Shown here: positions 46,332-57,502 of the stretch, piece after piece
Layout of the letters: every line of letters begins with the position of its first letter
Position numbering within the stretch: the first letter of the stretch is position 1
Assembly (NCBI GenBank): GCA_025330725.1
Contig: JAIWND010000072.1
Coordinates: 1 to 57,502, forward strand
Source: Chlamydoabsidia padenii
Lineage: Eukaryota; Mucoromycota; Mucoromycetes; Mucorales; Cunninghamellaceae
Direction: 5' to 3'
Length of the DNA: 57,502 bases
Notes under the pieces: generated by a model
The model's database searches: none
Seen by the model: only the letters and a program-made list of their open reading frames with translations
Told to the model about the DNA's origin: nothing
Program-made: the position numbers and the translations under genes

Positions 46332-47300
46332 TTATATCATTACACCATGATTAGGATTAGACATCGCCGATCCTGGTGGTGGTGGAGGAGGGGGATTTGA
46401 CAACCCAGTTTGTGATGAAGCGGATGAAGTTGGCCCACCTTGATGTTGATGCCGATCTTCAATACTATCCCAAGACAAAGTCCATTCTCGTTTTACCTTT
46501 TGCCAAGTAGTAGGATCAAAGAAAATATATATACCTCGATCTACAGAATTGGCTGAAGTGCGTCGAAACACTTGTACAGGTCGTCCATTTTCGTCCGTTT
46601 CTTTAGTAAGCCATAGCCCTAGCTCTTTATGATATCGCCAGTTCCGTGCATATCTATATATAATAATAAAAGGCATTTGAGTTTGTGTCTGCTTAACATA
46701 TATGTCAAGCTAATGTCTTTTTTTTTTTTTTACAATTCTTGCGCAGCAGCTTCTTGAGAAATATCTTTGGGCATACAGTAAAATACATAAAACAAGATTT
46801 CATCTGAAAAAGTACGCATTCGTTGATGAGCAGTCGGCGACGCTTGAACGTTTCGATAACATGATGGTAGGTAGTAGCCGGGTTCAACATGTAACCCTTG
46901 TGGTGTTTGAGTATCGGACCATGGAGAAATAAAAGTCGAGTAAATGGAGCTTTTTTTAGGGAAAAAAAAGGGTGAGTTAATAAATATTATAAGAAAAAAA
47001 ATACAACATATCTTTTGACTGTATTTACTCTGCTGTGTTCAAGTCAAGCCCAAGTGTTGTCAAATCACTTCCAAGTGCCAACATACTTCTATCAGGATCT
47101 GTCATACGAATCACACCCAGTAACCCCAATAATCCATATGGATCTGTTCCTTGAGGAGGACTACTTGTTATTGCACTTCCATCCTGTTCTATATCTCTTC
47201 CATTTCTTTGAAGCTGTGCTACATTGCTACGTCCTTGCGCCCATTGCGAGGATGCCAAAGAGTCGTTTTTCGTTCCAATATGTTTTGAGGATCCTTCGAC

Positions 47301-47343
<43 letters not shown>

Positions 47344-47910
47344 TGAGTACATAGGTGACATTATATTTCGCCAAAGTTTTTTTTTTGGCTGATGATTTAC
47401 CGTTGATAAGAGGTATGCTAGAGGAAAGGCCACCAGTTTCGCCAAACTCGTTTCCCCAAGGTTCTTGTCGAGGCTTCATATAACTACCATCATTGCTTCT
47501 TAAAGCAGGAAAATCGTCCATTGAAAACGTCCGTTGACCAACTAAAGACCCGGCATTCCCCATATTCGGTCGCCCACTTGCAGAAGCTGGTAAAGAGTCT
47601 TGCTGATACCCACCATTTTGAGGCTGTTGTTGCTGCTGGTTATAAGGACCATTGCTAAATGGCCCGCCTAATAAAGTGTCTTGCAAATGGTTATTATTGA
47701 CTGGAAAGAATCTAACTTTACTTGTTGTGATGAGTTACCTGCCGTGGAAGCATAACTAGTACGATTGTTATTACCCCCGTTGCTGTTTGGTAACATACTT
47801 GATGATGGTGATATCGTAGGTGTCATAGCTCCTCCTCGGCCGGATGAAGATGGAGGTGTACCAAGAACAGGGAAATCGTTCAGATCAACCCCAGGGTTAG
47901 GACGAAACAT
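46332..47910 (-). CDS. NOT2: CCR4-NOT complex subunit Not2
   Basis: Five exons: 47910-47739, 47679-47401, 47293-47029, about 46951-46732 and about 46675-46332. The N-terminus reads MFRPNPGVDLNDFPVLGTPP and then is rich in Ser, Gly and Asn. FSMDDFPALRSND matches the conserved DFPAL-type motif of Not2 proteins. The C-terminal NOT box is complete: DPYGLLGLLGVIRMTDPDRS, LGLDLNT, STFISPWSDTQ, DEILFYVFYCMPKDISQE, ARNWRYHKELGLWLTKE and RGIYIFFDPTTWQKVKREW. Not2 pairs with Not3/5 in the CCR4-NOT complex, which shortens mRNA tails and regulates transcription. A Pro-rich tail follows the NOT box. The intron before exon 3 contains about 39 A (plus strand). Confidence 0.9.
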
Positions 47911-48159
47911 TATAGATAGGAAAAAATGAAAAAAAGGAAAAAAGAGGTTTTATGTAAATAAAAAAAGGAAACAAAGAGACACTCCATTCATTCAAAACAA
48001 AAAACCTTCCAGTCACAAAATAAGGTAAGTACGCGGATGTTTAAATTCCAAAAACACTGTGGTACACTCGGCTTTTGATTTCAATCACCCCCACGTTGTT
48101 TCATTAAATTAATATATTTTGTGTCTTTTACGAGGTTTGTCTATCACAGTAGAAAATCA
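47911..48159. promoter_or_regulatory. 249-bp head-to-head promoter region of NOT2 and the RhoGAP gene
   Basis: The two start codons face away from each other with only 249 bp between them, so the promoters overlap. It contains A-rich tracts; no specific site was identified. Confidence 0.5.
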
Positions 48160-51100
48160 ATGGTAAGATTTTGTTTGGGATGTTCAAAAAAAGGGAGTTA
48201 TACAGTGCTTCTTTCCTAATCGATATCCCATTAATATTTCAATAGAAAACAACGGCTCGTGATTATCAATTGGAGCGCATGGTTCACGCTCAATCTGCTA
48301 CCATTGATACGATTATGAAAGGTTCAAGTGATGATATCGCACGGCTTATCATTTATCTCCAGCAACGGTGAGAAGCTTTCTTTTTTGAACTTATAATAGA
48401 TTGTTGTCACTGAATATCTTCTTACCCTTACCATTAGTATCGAACTTGAGGAAGGCTATCAAAACTCATTGGCACAGATTGTTCATAATTTAGAGGAAGT
48501 CAATGCAGTGAATCCATTATATAAATCCGCTGTCAATACACAGATACATCAGTTGATCTCTTGTTATTTGAATATGAGTCACTCTAAGCGCTCTTCTCGG
48601 ATTCGATTTATTCAGACAATGAAAACACAGCTTCAGTTACTGATCAAATTAAAGGCAAGTATTTTAGCTTGATTATATGATATGAGTTTTTATCATTTTG
48701 TTTGATTGCTCACTTGCCATTTTTTACCCGAAAAGGAAAATCAAGACCGGTCCAGGAGATCACACAGAAGGAATATGCATCAGGTCAACAGCTTGTACCT
48801 GACCACTCGTACAGACGAGTTACCTGATGTGAGATTTTTTAAAAAAAGGAATCGCTTGACAGCCGTGTCTAACTTTCATCCATATTAGGCAAGGAATACT
48901 TATATGAGCAAGTGGGAGGAAATAGACCGCTTACAATCATCACCAATACTCACTCCACCATTTACCCCGTCTTCGCCAAGCATAGTAAGCGGACCACAAC
49001 ATGCAGTTTCTCCATCTCGAACCTTTTTCTCCTCTAAAAACATGGCATTTTCCAAGTCGAATACAACTAATATGAACATTTTAGGTGACTTTTCTGAAAT
49101 ATCTTCTTTATCATCAAGTACAAGTAATGATATCTCTCATCAGGCTTTATACAGTGGGGATGATCAACCAAGTCCTCCCATAGTTGTTGATGTCGATGCA
49201 GCATCCATCACTTCTGTCAGTCAAATTGTCGCACAAAACAAATTCGACTTATCTCCTCCACCTCCTTCCCCACAAAAACGAATTCATCAATTTATGAAAT
49301 CTTTTCAAAATAACCCTGATCCTGCAAAACAAAATCTCCGCCTGGCGAAATTAAAAGCGGAGATGAATGAAGCTGGTAATTGTTCGGGGTAGCTATCATA
49401 AAACGACAAAAATATTAAAACCCAATACATCTTGATACAATTTGGCTGTAGATATCGCCTATCGACAAGTGATACGAAAAATGGATATACTCACGAGAAA
49501 ACAAAAAGCTGCAAACGAGTTAGCTATCAAAGCACTTCAAAGTCAGTTGCTTGAAAAGTCGATAATAGTTAAACAAGTTCTGGACCAAGTTTTGGAGACC
49601 GAGGCTGATTATACGTATCATGAAAATGAAACAATTCGCTCTATGCAAAGCTCCTTAATTAAGAGCCAACCAATTGTAGATCAGGATGTTTTTAACAACC
49701 TGTTGTCGGATAATAAGTATCCCATGCCATCACCCATATACTATATCAACCATCAAGTCGGTGAATGCAAAAGTAACTCTCCAGAAAAAATTATGCAATT
49801 TCCAGTAATATTAAGACACAAACTTTTGGTTCCGTTTCTTCTCCAGACCTACTCTTTGGAATAACTTTGGTGGAGTACTCTCAACGAAAAGGACAATCGC
49901 CACCACTTATATTATCGCGCTGCATTGAAGCTGTGGAAAAGCTGGGCGGATTGGAAAAGGAAGGCATTTATCGTGTGTCCGGCAAAAAAACCTCCATTGA
50001 AAAAATCAAACAATCATTTGAACGGGATGAGGAGGCAGCATTGTTTGGTCAAAACGACATACCGGAAGAAGTCTATTGTATTGCGTCAGTGATAAAGATA
50101 TTCCTGCGCGAACTCGCAGCCCCATTATTCCCATTTAATTTGGCCGATCGTATTACCTACTCGCGTAAGTCTGTACGAAATAACACAAAATGAATGCCTG
50201 TTTGCCTGATGTTAAAACTTGTCATTACAGAAATCCCCGATAAAGAACTTCGATTAATGAACTTACTGACACGAATACTCAAACTTCCCGGACCAAACTA
50301 TGACACATTAAAAGTGGTTGTTTGCCATCTTTCAAAGTAAGCTCAAAGTATTCAACAAAATTCCTTCGCTTACATTGCTTTTTTGTGGCATGATATGGAT
50401 AGATTAGAACCGATGGTTGAAAAGAACAGAATGACTATATCCAACCTATCAATGATTTTTACGCCCGCCATATTTCAAGATCATAACTACGCGGAAGCAT
50501 CACTCAATGAATGGAAGAAAGACAGTGTTTTAGAAGATCTACTGGTCAACGCCAACACGTTATTTGCCGATAAAGATCTACGCGGAGCTAGTGCTATTAC
50601 GGGCGTGATTGACTACGGATTTGAAAAAGCCAATAATGGAAATCATAATAATTCGGAAGATATTTTGTTTGTAGGCGACGAGGAAGATTTTGCGGGAGAA
50701 AAGGATGAGTATCATTTGCCTACACCCGATAGTCCATCTACCTACCCCACCACATATATCAGCCCACCTTCCTCAACCATCAAAGCAGTAGCGACATCAC
50801 TACAAGGTCATGATAGTGATAAAGAAGCAGATACCATCGAGCCTGATATAGTACCGGCAGGTACCCCACCTTTGTCACAATCAACTTCAAGAATACAAAA
50901 TTCGAATGACAATACTGTACCTGAATCTTCCATTAGCACTCTCTTGAATGCAAAAGTAAAACGCAACAGCAAATTCCGAAATGTTTCACAAGACTTGGGG
51001 CTTACCGTCATTACTCAACATTCCTCGGTCAAGAAATCAGGCCCTGTCAATTTGGATAATAACCCGCTAGTGCGCGAGCCTAACGACCCAATTATCTCTC

Positions 51101-51309
51101 GATCATATGCTCCGAAAGGCACTCCTATTAGTCCATCTATCCAAAGTGCAACCGTGCCATCTTTCGATTTCTCAATTAGAGCCCCTGAATTCACCGATTC
51201 TTCTAGGTCATCATTACGACGCTCTGCAACAACTGGTCGCACTCCTTTATCGAAGCGTAATAAAGGATATACGACTCGAGTACCAATTCAGAACGGATCG
51301 AGTCATTGA
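48160..51309 (+). CDS. F-BAR and RhoGAP domain protein (Rgd1-like)
   Basis: Proposed first exon ends right at its ATG (48160-48162), followed by a GTAAGA donor and an acceptor TTCAATAG near 48245. The next exon starts KTTARDYQLERMVHAQS. The F-BAR part includes EEGYQNSLAQIVHNLE, NQDRSRRSHRRNMHQVNSLY and a second stretch AYRQVIRKMDILTRKQKAA. A Ser/Pro-rich region separates them. The RhoGAP domain follows: SRCIEAVEKLGGLEKEGIYR with the arginine finger, then VSGKK, IKIFLRELAAPLFPF, LRLMNLLTRILKLPGPNYDT and RMTISNLSMIFTPAIF. The tail is low complexity. Such proteins bind curved membrane and switch off Rho/Cdc42 GTPases in polarised growth. About eight introns are needed. The start is less certain than the rest. 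Confidence 0.82.
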
Positions 51310-51392
51310 TTGATTATTCATTTTTTTTGAGGAGGAGGAGGATAAAATAAATGCGCTCTGCCATCCCCCCCCCAGCATAAAATAATTGATAC

Positions 51393-51447
<55 letters not shown>

Positions 51448-51652
51448 GTGTTTATAGAATACAGTTATAAAGACAAAATGAAGTTACGTTATCTAAAAAA
51501 TCTTATTTGCCGAGTTTGAATTTTGTCCAATCAAACCGTGCTATACTGTTCGGGTGTTAAACGTAGCCAATCTCTTTACTGCGTCTTATCACACCGAGGG
51601 AAGGGCCTCCCCTTATTTTTCTTATCTACCTAATACCTAATGGATACTCCCA
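51310..51652. other. spacer with a 50-base T run, before the Helitron
   Basis: Holds a C run near 51366 and T from 51397 to 51446. No gene recognised. The Helitron's 5' end should lie in or near here but no clear terminus was identified. Confidence 0.4.
51397..51446 (+). repeat. 50-base T run
   Basis: Uninterrupted homopolymer downstream of the RhoGAP gene. Confidence 0.95.
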
Positions 51653-54600
51653 ACAAGCACATCAACAAGAACATGTCGTTGTGGTTCAGCGACTCATACA
51701 CGGATAAGCTTCTTAGATTGTCCTTTAAACAGTCGTAGATTGCGACAAAGAACTGACAACAGGGTAAAATAAACTACATCGACATCTGCTTATGTTTTAC
51801 TTTTTTCTTAACTACATCGACATCTACTTCTCATGTCTTGCTTTTCTTCTTCTTCTTCTTCTTTCAGGAAGAAGATACCGCTGAGAATCAACAAAGCACT
51901 TCTCGAACATGTAGATGTGGCTCAACTACACACTACAGAATTACATTCGCACTCTGCCCTTTAAACACTAATTATACGAATGCAACTCCGTTCACCGAGG
52001 TACATACAGATGCATTCTCTCTCTCTTTTTTTTTTTAATTATTTTTTTCAGGAACAAACAAGAGTAAGAACGGCGACACGAAGGGGTAGATGCTGTTCAT
52101 GTGGAATGAGTACACATGAAAGAGCCAGCAATCAATATTGCCCTTTTTATCGCACAAATATGCATGCTCAGTATAAAAAGGCTGCTCAGAGTCAAAACTT
52201 TCGCGCAGAGGATGTTTTTGGACCTGATGTGTGCCACGATGAAGGTGTTTCCTATCATCGCCATGTACTCCCGGCGATGGAAATAGAATGTAGACATTGC
52301 GGGTCAAAAATGTGGATTAATGAGAAGCTTGCCATAAGTAGTAGAACCAATCCCAGTTTTGGTATTTGCTGCAATGGTGGTAAGAATTCGTTTGCTTTAC
52401 CTAGACCACCACCAGAACCAATGCTTTCACTATTGACTTGCCATCTATCTTCGGATGAAACGGCTGCTGACTTCCATAAATATATGAGGGCTTATAATAC
52501 ATTATTTTCATTTGCGTCGATGGTTGTCCAGCAAGTTAACTCATCCGGTACAGAGTCCACCCCAGGAGTAGGAGCCTATCCTACCACCGAGCGTGACCAG
52601 GTGTTTCGGATCAATGGGACAATCTACCACAAGTTAGGTGTTTCTAACACAGTCACTGGACGACCTACATTTTCTCAAGTGTATTTTCAAGACGCCGAAG
52701 AACAGCTGAACCAGAGAAGATCACTTATCGATCATTTAAACCCTGAGACGATAGCGATGTTACAAGAAATCATCCACAACAATAATTGTTTTTCTCGGGG
52801 ACTCATGACAGCATACGAACAATATGGTAGAGAGCGTATTGAAAACGTGGCAATAGTGCTCAAGTCAACACCAGCATTGGGTAGGAGATACGATTTACCA
52901 TCATATCCAGAGATTTCCGCGATGGGGGTTGAGAACTCGACAGACGGTAATTTTCATCCTCATGACATTGTTATCAACGATCGCAGCCGTGGTATTCGTA
53001 CACTTAGCTCTTTAAATCCGTCATATATGACTCTGCATTATGTATTGATGTTTCCATATGGTGAAGATGGTTGGCATGTCGGTATGCAATCTGCTTCAAA
53101 TGACCGGCATCAAATAACGTTACGTGCGTACTGTGCATATATGATGATGGCTAGAGATAACAATTATATACACCATTATGACAGATTATTCCAGCAGTAC
53201 GTAGTTGACAGTTACATACGCATTGAAGCCGCAAGGTTACGATTTTTGAGAGATAATCAGAAAACTTTGAGAGCAGAAATGTACAGTGGCATTGGAGATG
53301 GAGCAGATCCCAGTCAAATTGGAAAACGAGTCGTCCTACCGTCATCTTTTAGTGGAGGTCCGAGATACATGCGTCAAGTTCTTCAAGATGGGCTGGCCAT
53401 TGTTAGACAGAAAGGGAAGCCATCCTTATTCATTACCATGACATGTAATCCAGGCTGGCCAGAAATTATTCAAGCTCTTCCACAAGGTCAAAATGCTTAT
53501 GATCGACCAGACATCACTTCCAGGGTATTCCATATGAAGATGCAGGACTTGATGAAGAATGTAATTGCAAGTCGTTGTTTTGGTGAAGTGATTGGATATA
53601 TCGCCACAGTCGAATTTCAGAAACGTGGTTTACCACATATTCATATCGTAGTAATATTAGCACCTAACGATCGACCAATGTCATCTGATCAGTACGATAA
53701 TTTTGTTTCTGCTGAATTACCTGACATCACAGTCAACCCTGGCCTGCATCATACTGTCATTCGCTATATGATTCACGGACCATGTGGTCCAAAATGTTTA
53801 GTACAACATCCCATCACCAAGCGAACAGTGTGTAGTAAACATTATCCAAAGCAATTTTCCGACAGAACAACGATGAATGAAGATGGATACCCACTTTACA
53901 TGCGACGAAATGATGGACGAACACATTTGTACACGCGATCAAATTTTAGAGCAGATAACAGACATGTCGTTCCCTACAACCCTTATTTGTGCCAAAAATA
54001 TGACAGTCATATAAATGTTGAAATCTGTACTTCGTCACGCGCCATCAAGTACCTATGCAAGTATGTGACAAAAGGTTCAGATCGGTCTACTTTTGGCCTT
54101 AGCAAATGAGGGAGAAGAAAATGATGAATTGATGATTACCAAAACGCAAGATACATTGGTCCATGTGAAGCTGTATGGAGAATATTTGGTTTTCAAATAC
54201 ATATGCATTCACCTTCTGTAGTACGTTTGGACATACACTTACCCGGTGAACAAATGGTACGCTTTCAAGAAGGTATATCGACCGAAGAATTACGCGAAGC
54301 TGTTCAAGCGGCATCCTCAGGTACAAAATTATTGGCCTTCTTTTTTTTGTGCTCCTCTGATCCAAATGCTTCGGGGCTAAGATATGCAGACATACCTTCA
54401 CGATACACTTGGGAAGCGAGGAACCGATTGTGGAAACCAAGAACAACCCCCCCATTCGAGATGTTGTAGCACGCATATACACAGCAAGTATCCATAATAT
54501 GGAACTTTACTCCCTGCGATTGCTCCTGTTGACAGTAAAGGGACCAAAATCGTTTCTGAACCTGAGAACGTTTGAAGGTACCCAATATGAGACATTTCAA

Positions 54601-56469
54601 GAAGCTGCACTTGCCAGGGGCCTTTTGGAAAACGATGATGAATGGGATAATTGCCTTCAAGAAGCTTCCACTCTCATGCCAAGACCCTCCACCATCAGAA
54701 GACTATTCTGTTATATTCTTTTGAACTCCTCGCCAAGCGATCCGAATGCTCTTTGGGAAAAGTACAAGGAGCGTATGTCTGACGATTACTTTTTTGATTT
54801 CCGGCGGCAATTTGGCTTATCAAATGAGCATGCATTGACTGATATGGAAATGAAAACAGTGTACAGACGAGCTTTGGGTGACATCAACAGTATTTTGGAG
54901 TCATCGTATAGTGGATTGGCCCGTTTTCCGTCGATGCCTCAAGATTTCGTCAACTTTTTCAATGATGTGGAGGAAATTGACAGTCTGATTGAAATGGAAG
55001 TTCGTGAATATGATTCTCATCAAGAGCAGCTTAGCTTAAATGAACAAGTCCCACTGATGAATGAAGGCCAAAAAGCAGCGTACCAAAAAGTTGTTGAAGC
55101 AATTGAAAATGGTAACCAACAATCGAAGCTCTTTTTTGTGAACGGCCCAGGAGGTACTGGCAAATCTTTGCTCTTTAAAGTGCTACTCTCATACGTCCGC
55201 TCTCAAGGAAAACTTGCCCTCCCTGTCGCCTCATCCGGTATAGCCGCTACTCTCTTGCCTGGAGGACGTACTGCTCACAGTCGTTTTAAAATTCCACTCC
55301 AAAGAGATGCCGAAATGTCATGTAATGTCAGTCTTAACACAGCTTTGGCCAAATTACTCCAAAAGACGACTCTTATTTTGTGGGATGAAGCTGTAATGTC
55401 CAGCAAGTTTAACTTTGAAGCCGTCGACAAATGCCTGAAAGATGTAATGGGAGTTGTAGATCCAATTTTTAAATCAATACCATTTGGTGGCAAAGTTGTT
55501 GTTTTCGGTGGCGATTTCCGTCAGATTCTTCCTGTTGTAGTGAAAGGCAATCGTGCTGATATTATTGCTGATTGTATTTCTTCTTCGTACCTTTGGCAAA
55601 GTGTAACCATTATGCGATTGACTGAAAACATGCGTGTACGATCTGCTGGACCAGAATCTGCCGCCTTTGCTGCAAAGCTGTTAGCGATTGGTAATGGTGA
55701 GGCTCCATACAAAACAAGTGTACCTATCGATGAAGAATGGTTGTGTGACTCTAAGGATTTTACCACTATTGTCAACAAAGTGTATCCGTCCTTATCAACC
55801 TCTAATGATCCTGAACATTTCAATGGTCGAGCCATCCTTGCAACTAAAAATGTTGAAGTGGATGCCATAAACATTGAAGCAGCAGCAGGTTTTCCCGGTG
55901 AAGTTCAGTCATATGAATCATGTGATAGCGTCAATGATCCCGATGACCCTGATTCTATTTCTGACGCAATGAACTATCCAGTGGAATTCCTAAACTCTTT
56001 AAACCCAAGTGGTATGCCCAATCATGTACTGGATTTGAAACTTGGAATGCCATTGATTATTATTAGAAACATCGATATGAACAATGGGCTCTGTAATGGC
56101 ACCAAAGTTTACGTGACAAAGTTGCTGAAGTATTCAATTGCTATTCGACTATATAACTGTCCCGACGGACCTGAGTTTCTTTTGCCACGAATATCTTTTT
56201 TGACAAATGAGGGAGATTATCCCTTCATTTTAAAACGACGTCAGTTTCCTGTGCGACCCGCGTTTGCCATGACCATTCACAAGGCACAAGGTCAGACACT
56301 ATCAAATGTGGGTATATACCTGAATGATCCTGTATTCACACATGGCCAACTCTACGTGGCCCTTTCCCGATCAACAAACTCACGAAACCTTCATGTCGCC
56401 ATTCCTACCAACACATCAGCATCCATTCCTTCAACCCCGAATGTAGTTTACACTGAAGTGCTTATTTGA
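51653..56469 (+). pseudogene. Helitron RepHel protein gene with frameshifts
   Basis: Three exon-like segments each carry a CxCGxxxH..CP zinc motif: near 51667 (CRCGSATHTRISFLDCPLN), 51908 (CRCGSTTHYRITFALCPLN) and 52100 (CSCGMSTHERASNQYCPFY). The frame to 54109 then encodes the helitron-like N domain (LNPSYMTLHYVLMFPYGEDG), the HUH motif GLPHIHIVV and the two-tyrosine motif IKYLCKYVTKG. After at least three frame changes between about 54090 and 54460 the Pif1 helicase is open to 56469. Its motifs include FFVNGPGGTGKSLL (Walker A), LILWDEAVM (Walker B), FGGDFRQILPVV and AMTIHKAQGQTLSNVGIYL. Blocks NARYIGPCEA and VRLDIHLPGEQMVRFQ lie in the shifted part. The enzyme nicks and unwinds the element for rolling-circle transfer. 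Either a recently decayed copy, or sequencing indels at homopolymers. Confidence 0.85.
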
Positions 56470-56692
56470 ACAACCCACCCTCTTTTTTCTTCTTCTAGCC
56501 ATACAAATACTTTTTTTTTCCTTGCTTTTTTTCGGTTATGCAACCTCCGCTTTTTTTTTTTTTTAGCTTCTTTAAGCTACATAATATCATTCAATACATT
56601 TTTTAACATCTTTCCAAGCGACTGTGACTCAAATCTTGATAACAAACTGTAACACAACATATACTACACAAACTGTTATTTTATTGAAATTT
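56470..56692. other. Helitron 3' untranslated tail
   Basis: T-rich sequence between the helicase stop and the terminal inverted repeat; no coding content. Confidence 0.5.
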
Positions 56693-56750
56693 TGAAGCGT
56701 CTTGGGGGTGGGGCGGCCCGAGCGAAGCGAAGAAGGGACGCTGGTTTATT
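56693..56750 (+). repeat. GC-rich stem-loop, candidate Helitron 3' terminus
   Basis: GCGTC and GACGC arms flank a very GC-rich loop containing GGGGCGGCCCGAGCGAAGCG, standing out in AT-rich DNA 230 bp after the helicase stop. Helitrons end with a short hairpin; the exact CTRR end is not clear. Confidence 0.5.
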
Positions 56751-56783
56751 AATTAATAATAATAATAGTAACTTTCTGTCTAT

Positions 56784-57502
56784 CTAGTATCCTAATTGTA
56801 AATTAACAGGTTGATTTAATTCATGCATGCGACATAGTTCACGCACGATGAAATGCCAAGCGTCCATTTCCAAGCCGACCCGACGGCCAACTTCCCAGAG
56901 TTTCTTGCGTTTGTATTCATAATCTTGTTCACTGATTCCTCTCAAAATTTCATCCAACCGATGGACCTGATCCCGACGAATACGTACAATAAAGCTATCC
57001 CAATCCACATCCATTTCAAAAGGTTCAATAATCCCATCAGCAATAACAACGGGCACGACACCAAACGCCATGAATTCCCAAATCCTTGTAGTATCCAAAG
57101 TCCAACCCATGGGAGCCAAACCATATTTAGCTCGAACGAGTTTCTCTGCATATTCCAAATCAGCCACGCCCATACCGATATCGTAATCCCGGTAATGCTG
57201 AAAGTGTTCAAAAAAGAGCGATCGAATGCCGTTTGAGTATAGATCATTGACTTGAACATTATCACAACAACCTTGAAACAAGACAAAGATGTCACGGCGA
57301 CGATAATGAAGAGGATGACCGTCATTGTCGAGATAATCCATGACATTTACCTGTAAATGATGGATCAGACGAGTGGCAGAAGGAATGACAATATCACGAT
57401 GGTATCGATGCCTATTCATCCAAATCGCCCGTTTATCTCCCACCGTGGTCAAAAATGTCGCATTGATAAACCGAGGGTGTGTTTCGTAGTAGGTATATGT
57501 CT
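56784..57502 (-). CDS. Exostosin-like (GT47-type) glycosyltransferase, 3' part
   Basis: Open on the minus strand from the window edge to the stop at 56784; the start lies outside. Family blocks: HRYHRDIVIPSATRL, RRRDIFVLFQGCC, YAEKLVRAKYGLAPMGWTLD, TTRIWEFMAFGVVPVVIADG and PFEMDVDWDSFIVRI. These form the nucleotide-sugar-binding half of exostosin-domain enzymes, where the conserved E in WEFMAFGVVPV contacts the donor. Such Golgi enzymes build polysaccharide or glycan chains. The specific sugar cannot be read from this part. It converges with the Helitron, whose 3' end lies about 30-40 bp away. No lesion is seen. Confidence 0.8.
   Translation of the reverse strand, partial: TYTYYETHPRFINATFLTTVGDKRAIWMNRHRYHRDIVIPSATRLIHHLQVNVMDYLDNDGHPLHYRRRDIFVLFQGCCDNVQVNDLYSNGIRSLFFEHFQHYRDYDIGMGVADLEYAEKLVRAKYGLAPMGWTLDTTRIWEFMAFGVVPVVIADGIIEPFEMDVDWDSFIVRIRRDQVHRLDEILRGISEQDYEYKRKKLWEVGRRVGLEMDAWHFIVRELCRMHELNQPVNLQLGY

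Larger units (their letters stand above)
51653..56750 (+). mobile_element. Helitron rolling-circle transposon
   Basis: Contains a Rep (HUH) plus Pif1-type helicase coding region and a GC-rich inverted repeat just after it, as expected at a Helitron 3' end. The 5' border is not determined; 51653 is only the first coding motif seen. Confidence 0.8.

Noticed and set aside
1..57502. tRNA and rRNA genes
   Set aside because: No B-box-like GGTTCGANNCC or rRNA-like segment was noticed on either strand; a scan with a tRNA finder would settle this.

Overview
This is eukaryotic DNA, most likely from a Mucoromycota (Mucorales-type) fungus. The genes are split by many short GT..AG introns, mostly 40-110 nt, in AT-rich spacers. 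Conserved fungal proteins are present (Blm10/PA200, Arb1, a DYRK kinase, Not2, an F-BAR RhoGAP), and the transposons are of kinds common in these fungi. No tRNA, rRNA, CRISPR array or bacterial operon was seen.

Layout. 1-14.6 kb is a transposon island: a broken C2H2-headed DDE transposase running off the left edge, a LINE reverse-transcriptase fragment, a chromovirus (Ty3-type) remnant with inverted LTR copies, and two nested Mutator-like elements (MULEs). The outer one, MULE-A1 (5485-13239), is interrupted by the younger MULE-B (7577-11331), which has a perfect 9-bp target duplication. A third, broken peptidase gene abuts the outer element. 14.9-35.1 kb is mainly a host gene block: BLM10 (-), a fucosyltransferase-like protein (+), ARB1 (+), a DYRK kinase (+) and a bestrophin-like channel (+), with two decayed transposon genes between ARB1 and the kinase, one of them Fanzor-like. 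35.3-44.9 kb is a second island: a deleted Tc1/mariner element, a Myb/SANT-like pseudogene, a Plavaka-like transposase end, MULE-A2 (38803-42867) and a SWIM-finger transposase end. 44.9-51.3 kb holds a PIN nuclease (+), NOT2 (-) and an F-BAR/RhoGAP gene (+). 51.6-56.7 kb is a Helitron, followed by a partial exostosin-like glycosyltransferase (-) leaving the right edge.

The most striking finding is in the MULEs. When the introns of MULE-B are removed, all frames join into one 919-residue protein: a WRKY-GCM1-type zinc finger, a MULE DDE transposase core, a charged linker, and a C-terminal domain with the Cys box, QQD-like box and His box of USP (C19) ubiquitin peptidases. The same peptidase module is in MULE-A1/A2, joined by introns at matching places but frameshifted, and in the separate pseudogene at 13.2-14.6 kb. 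This looks like a MULE superfamily with a built-in deubiquitinase-like domain. Plant MULEs are known to carry Ulp1-like peptidases; I do not know of a USP-type counterpart.

All assignments come from reading the sequence and from memory of protein families. No database search was run, splice sites are predictions by eye, and exon boundaries may be off by a few bases.
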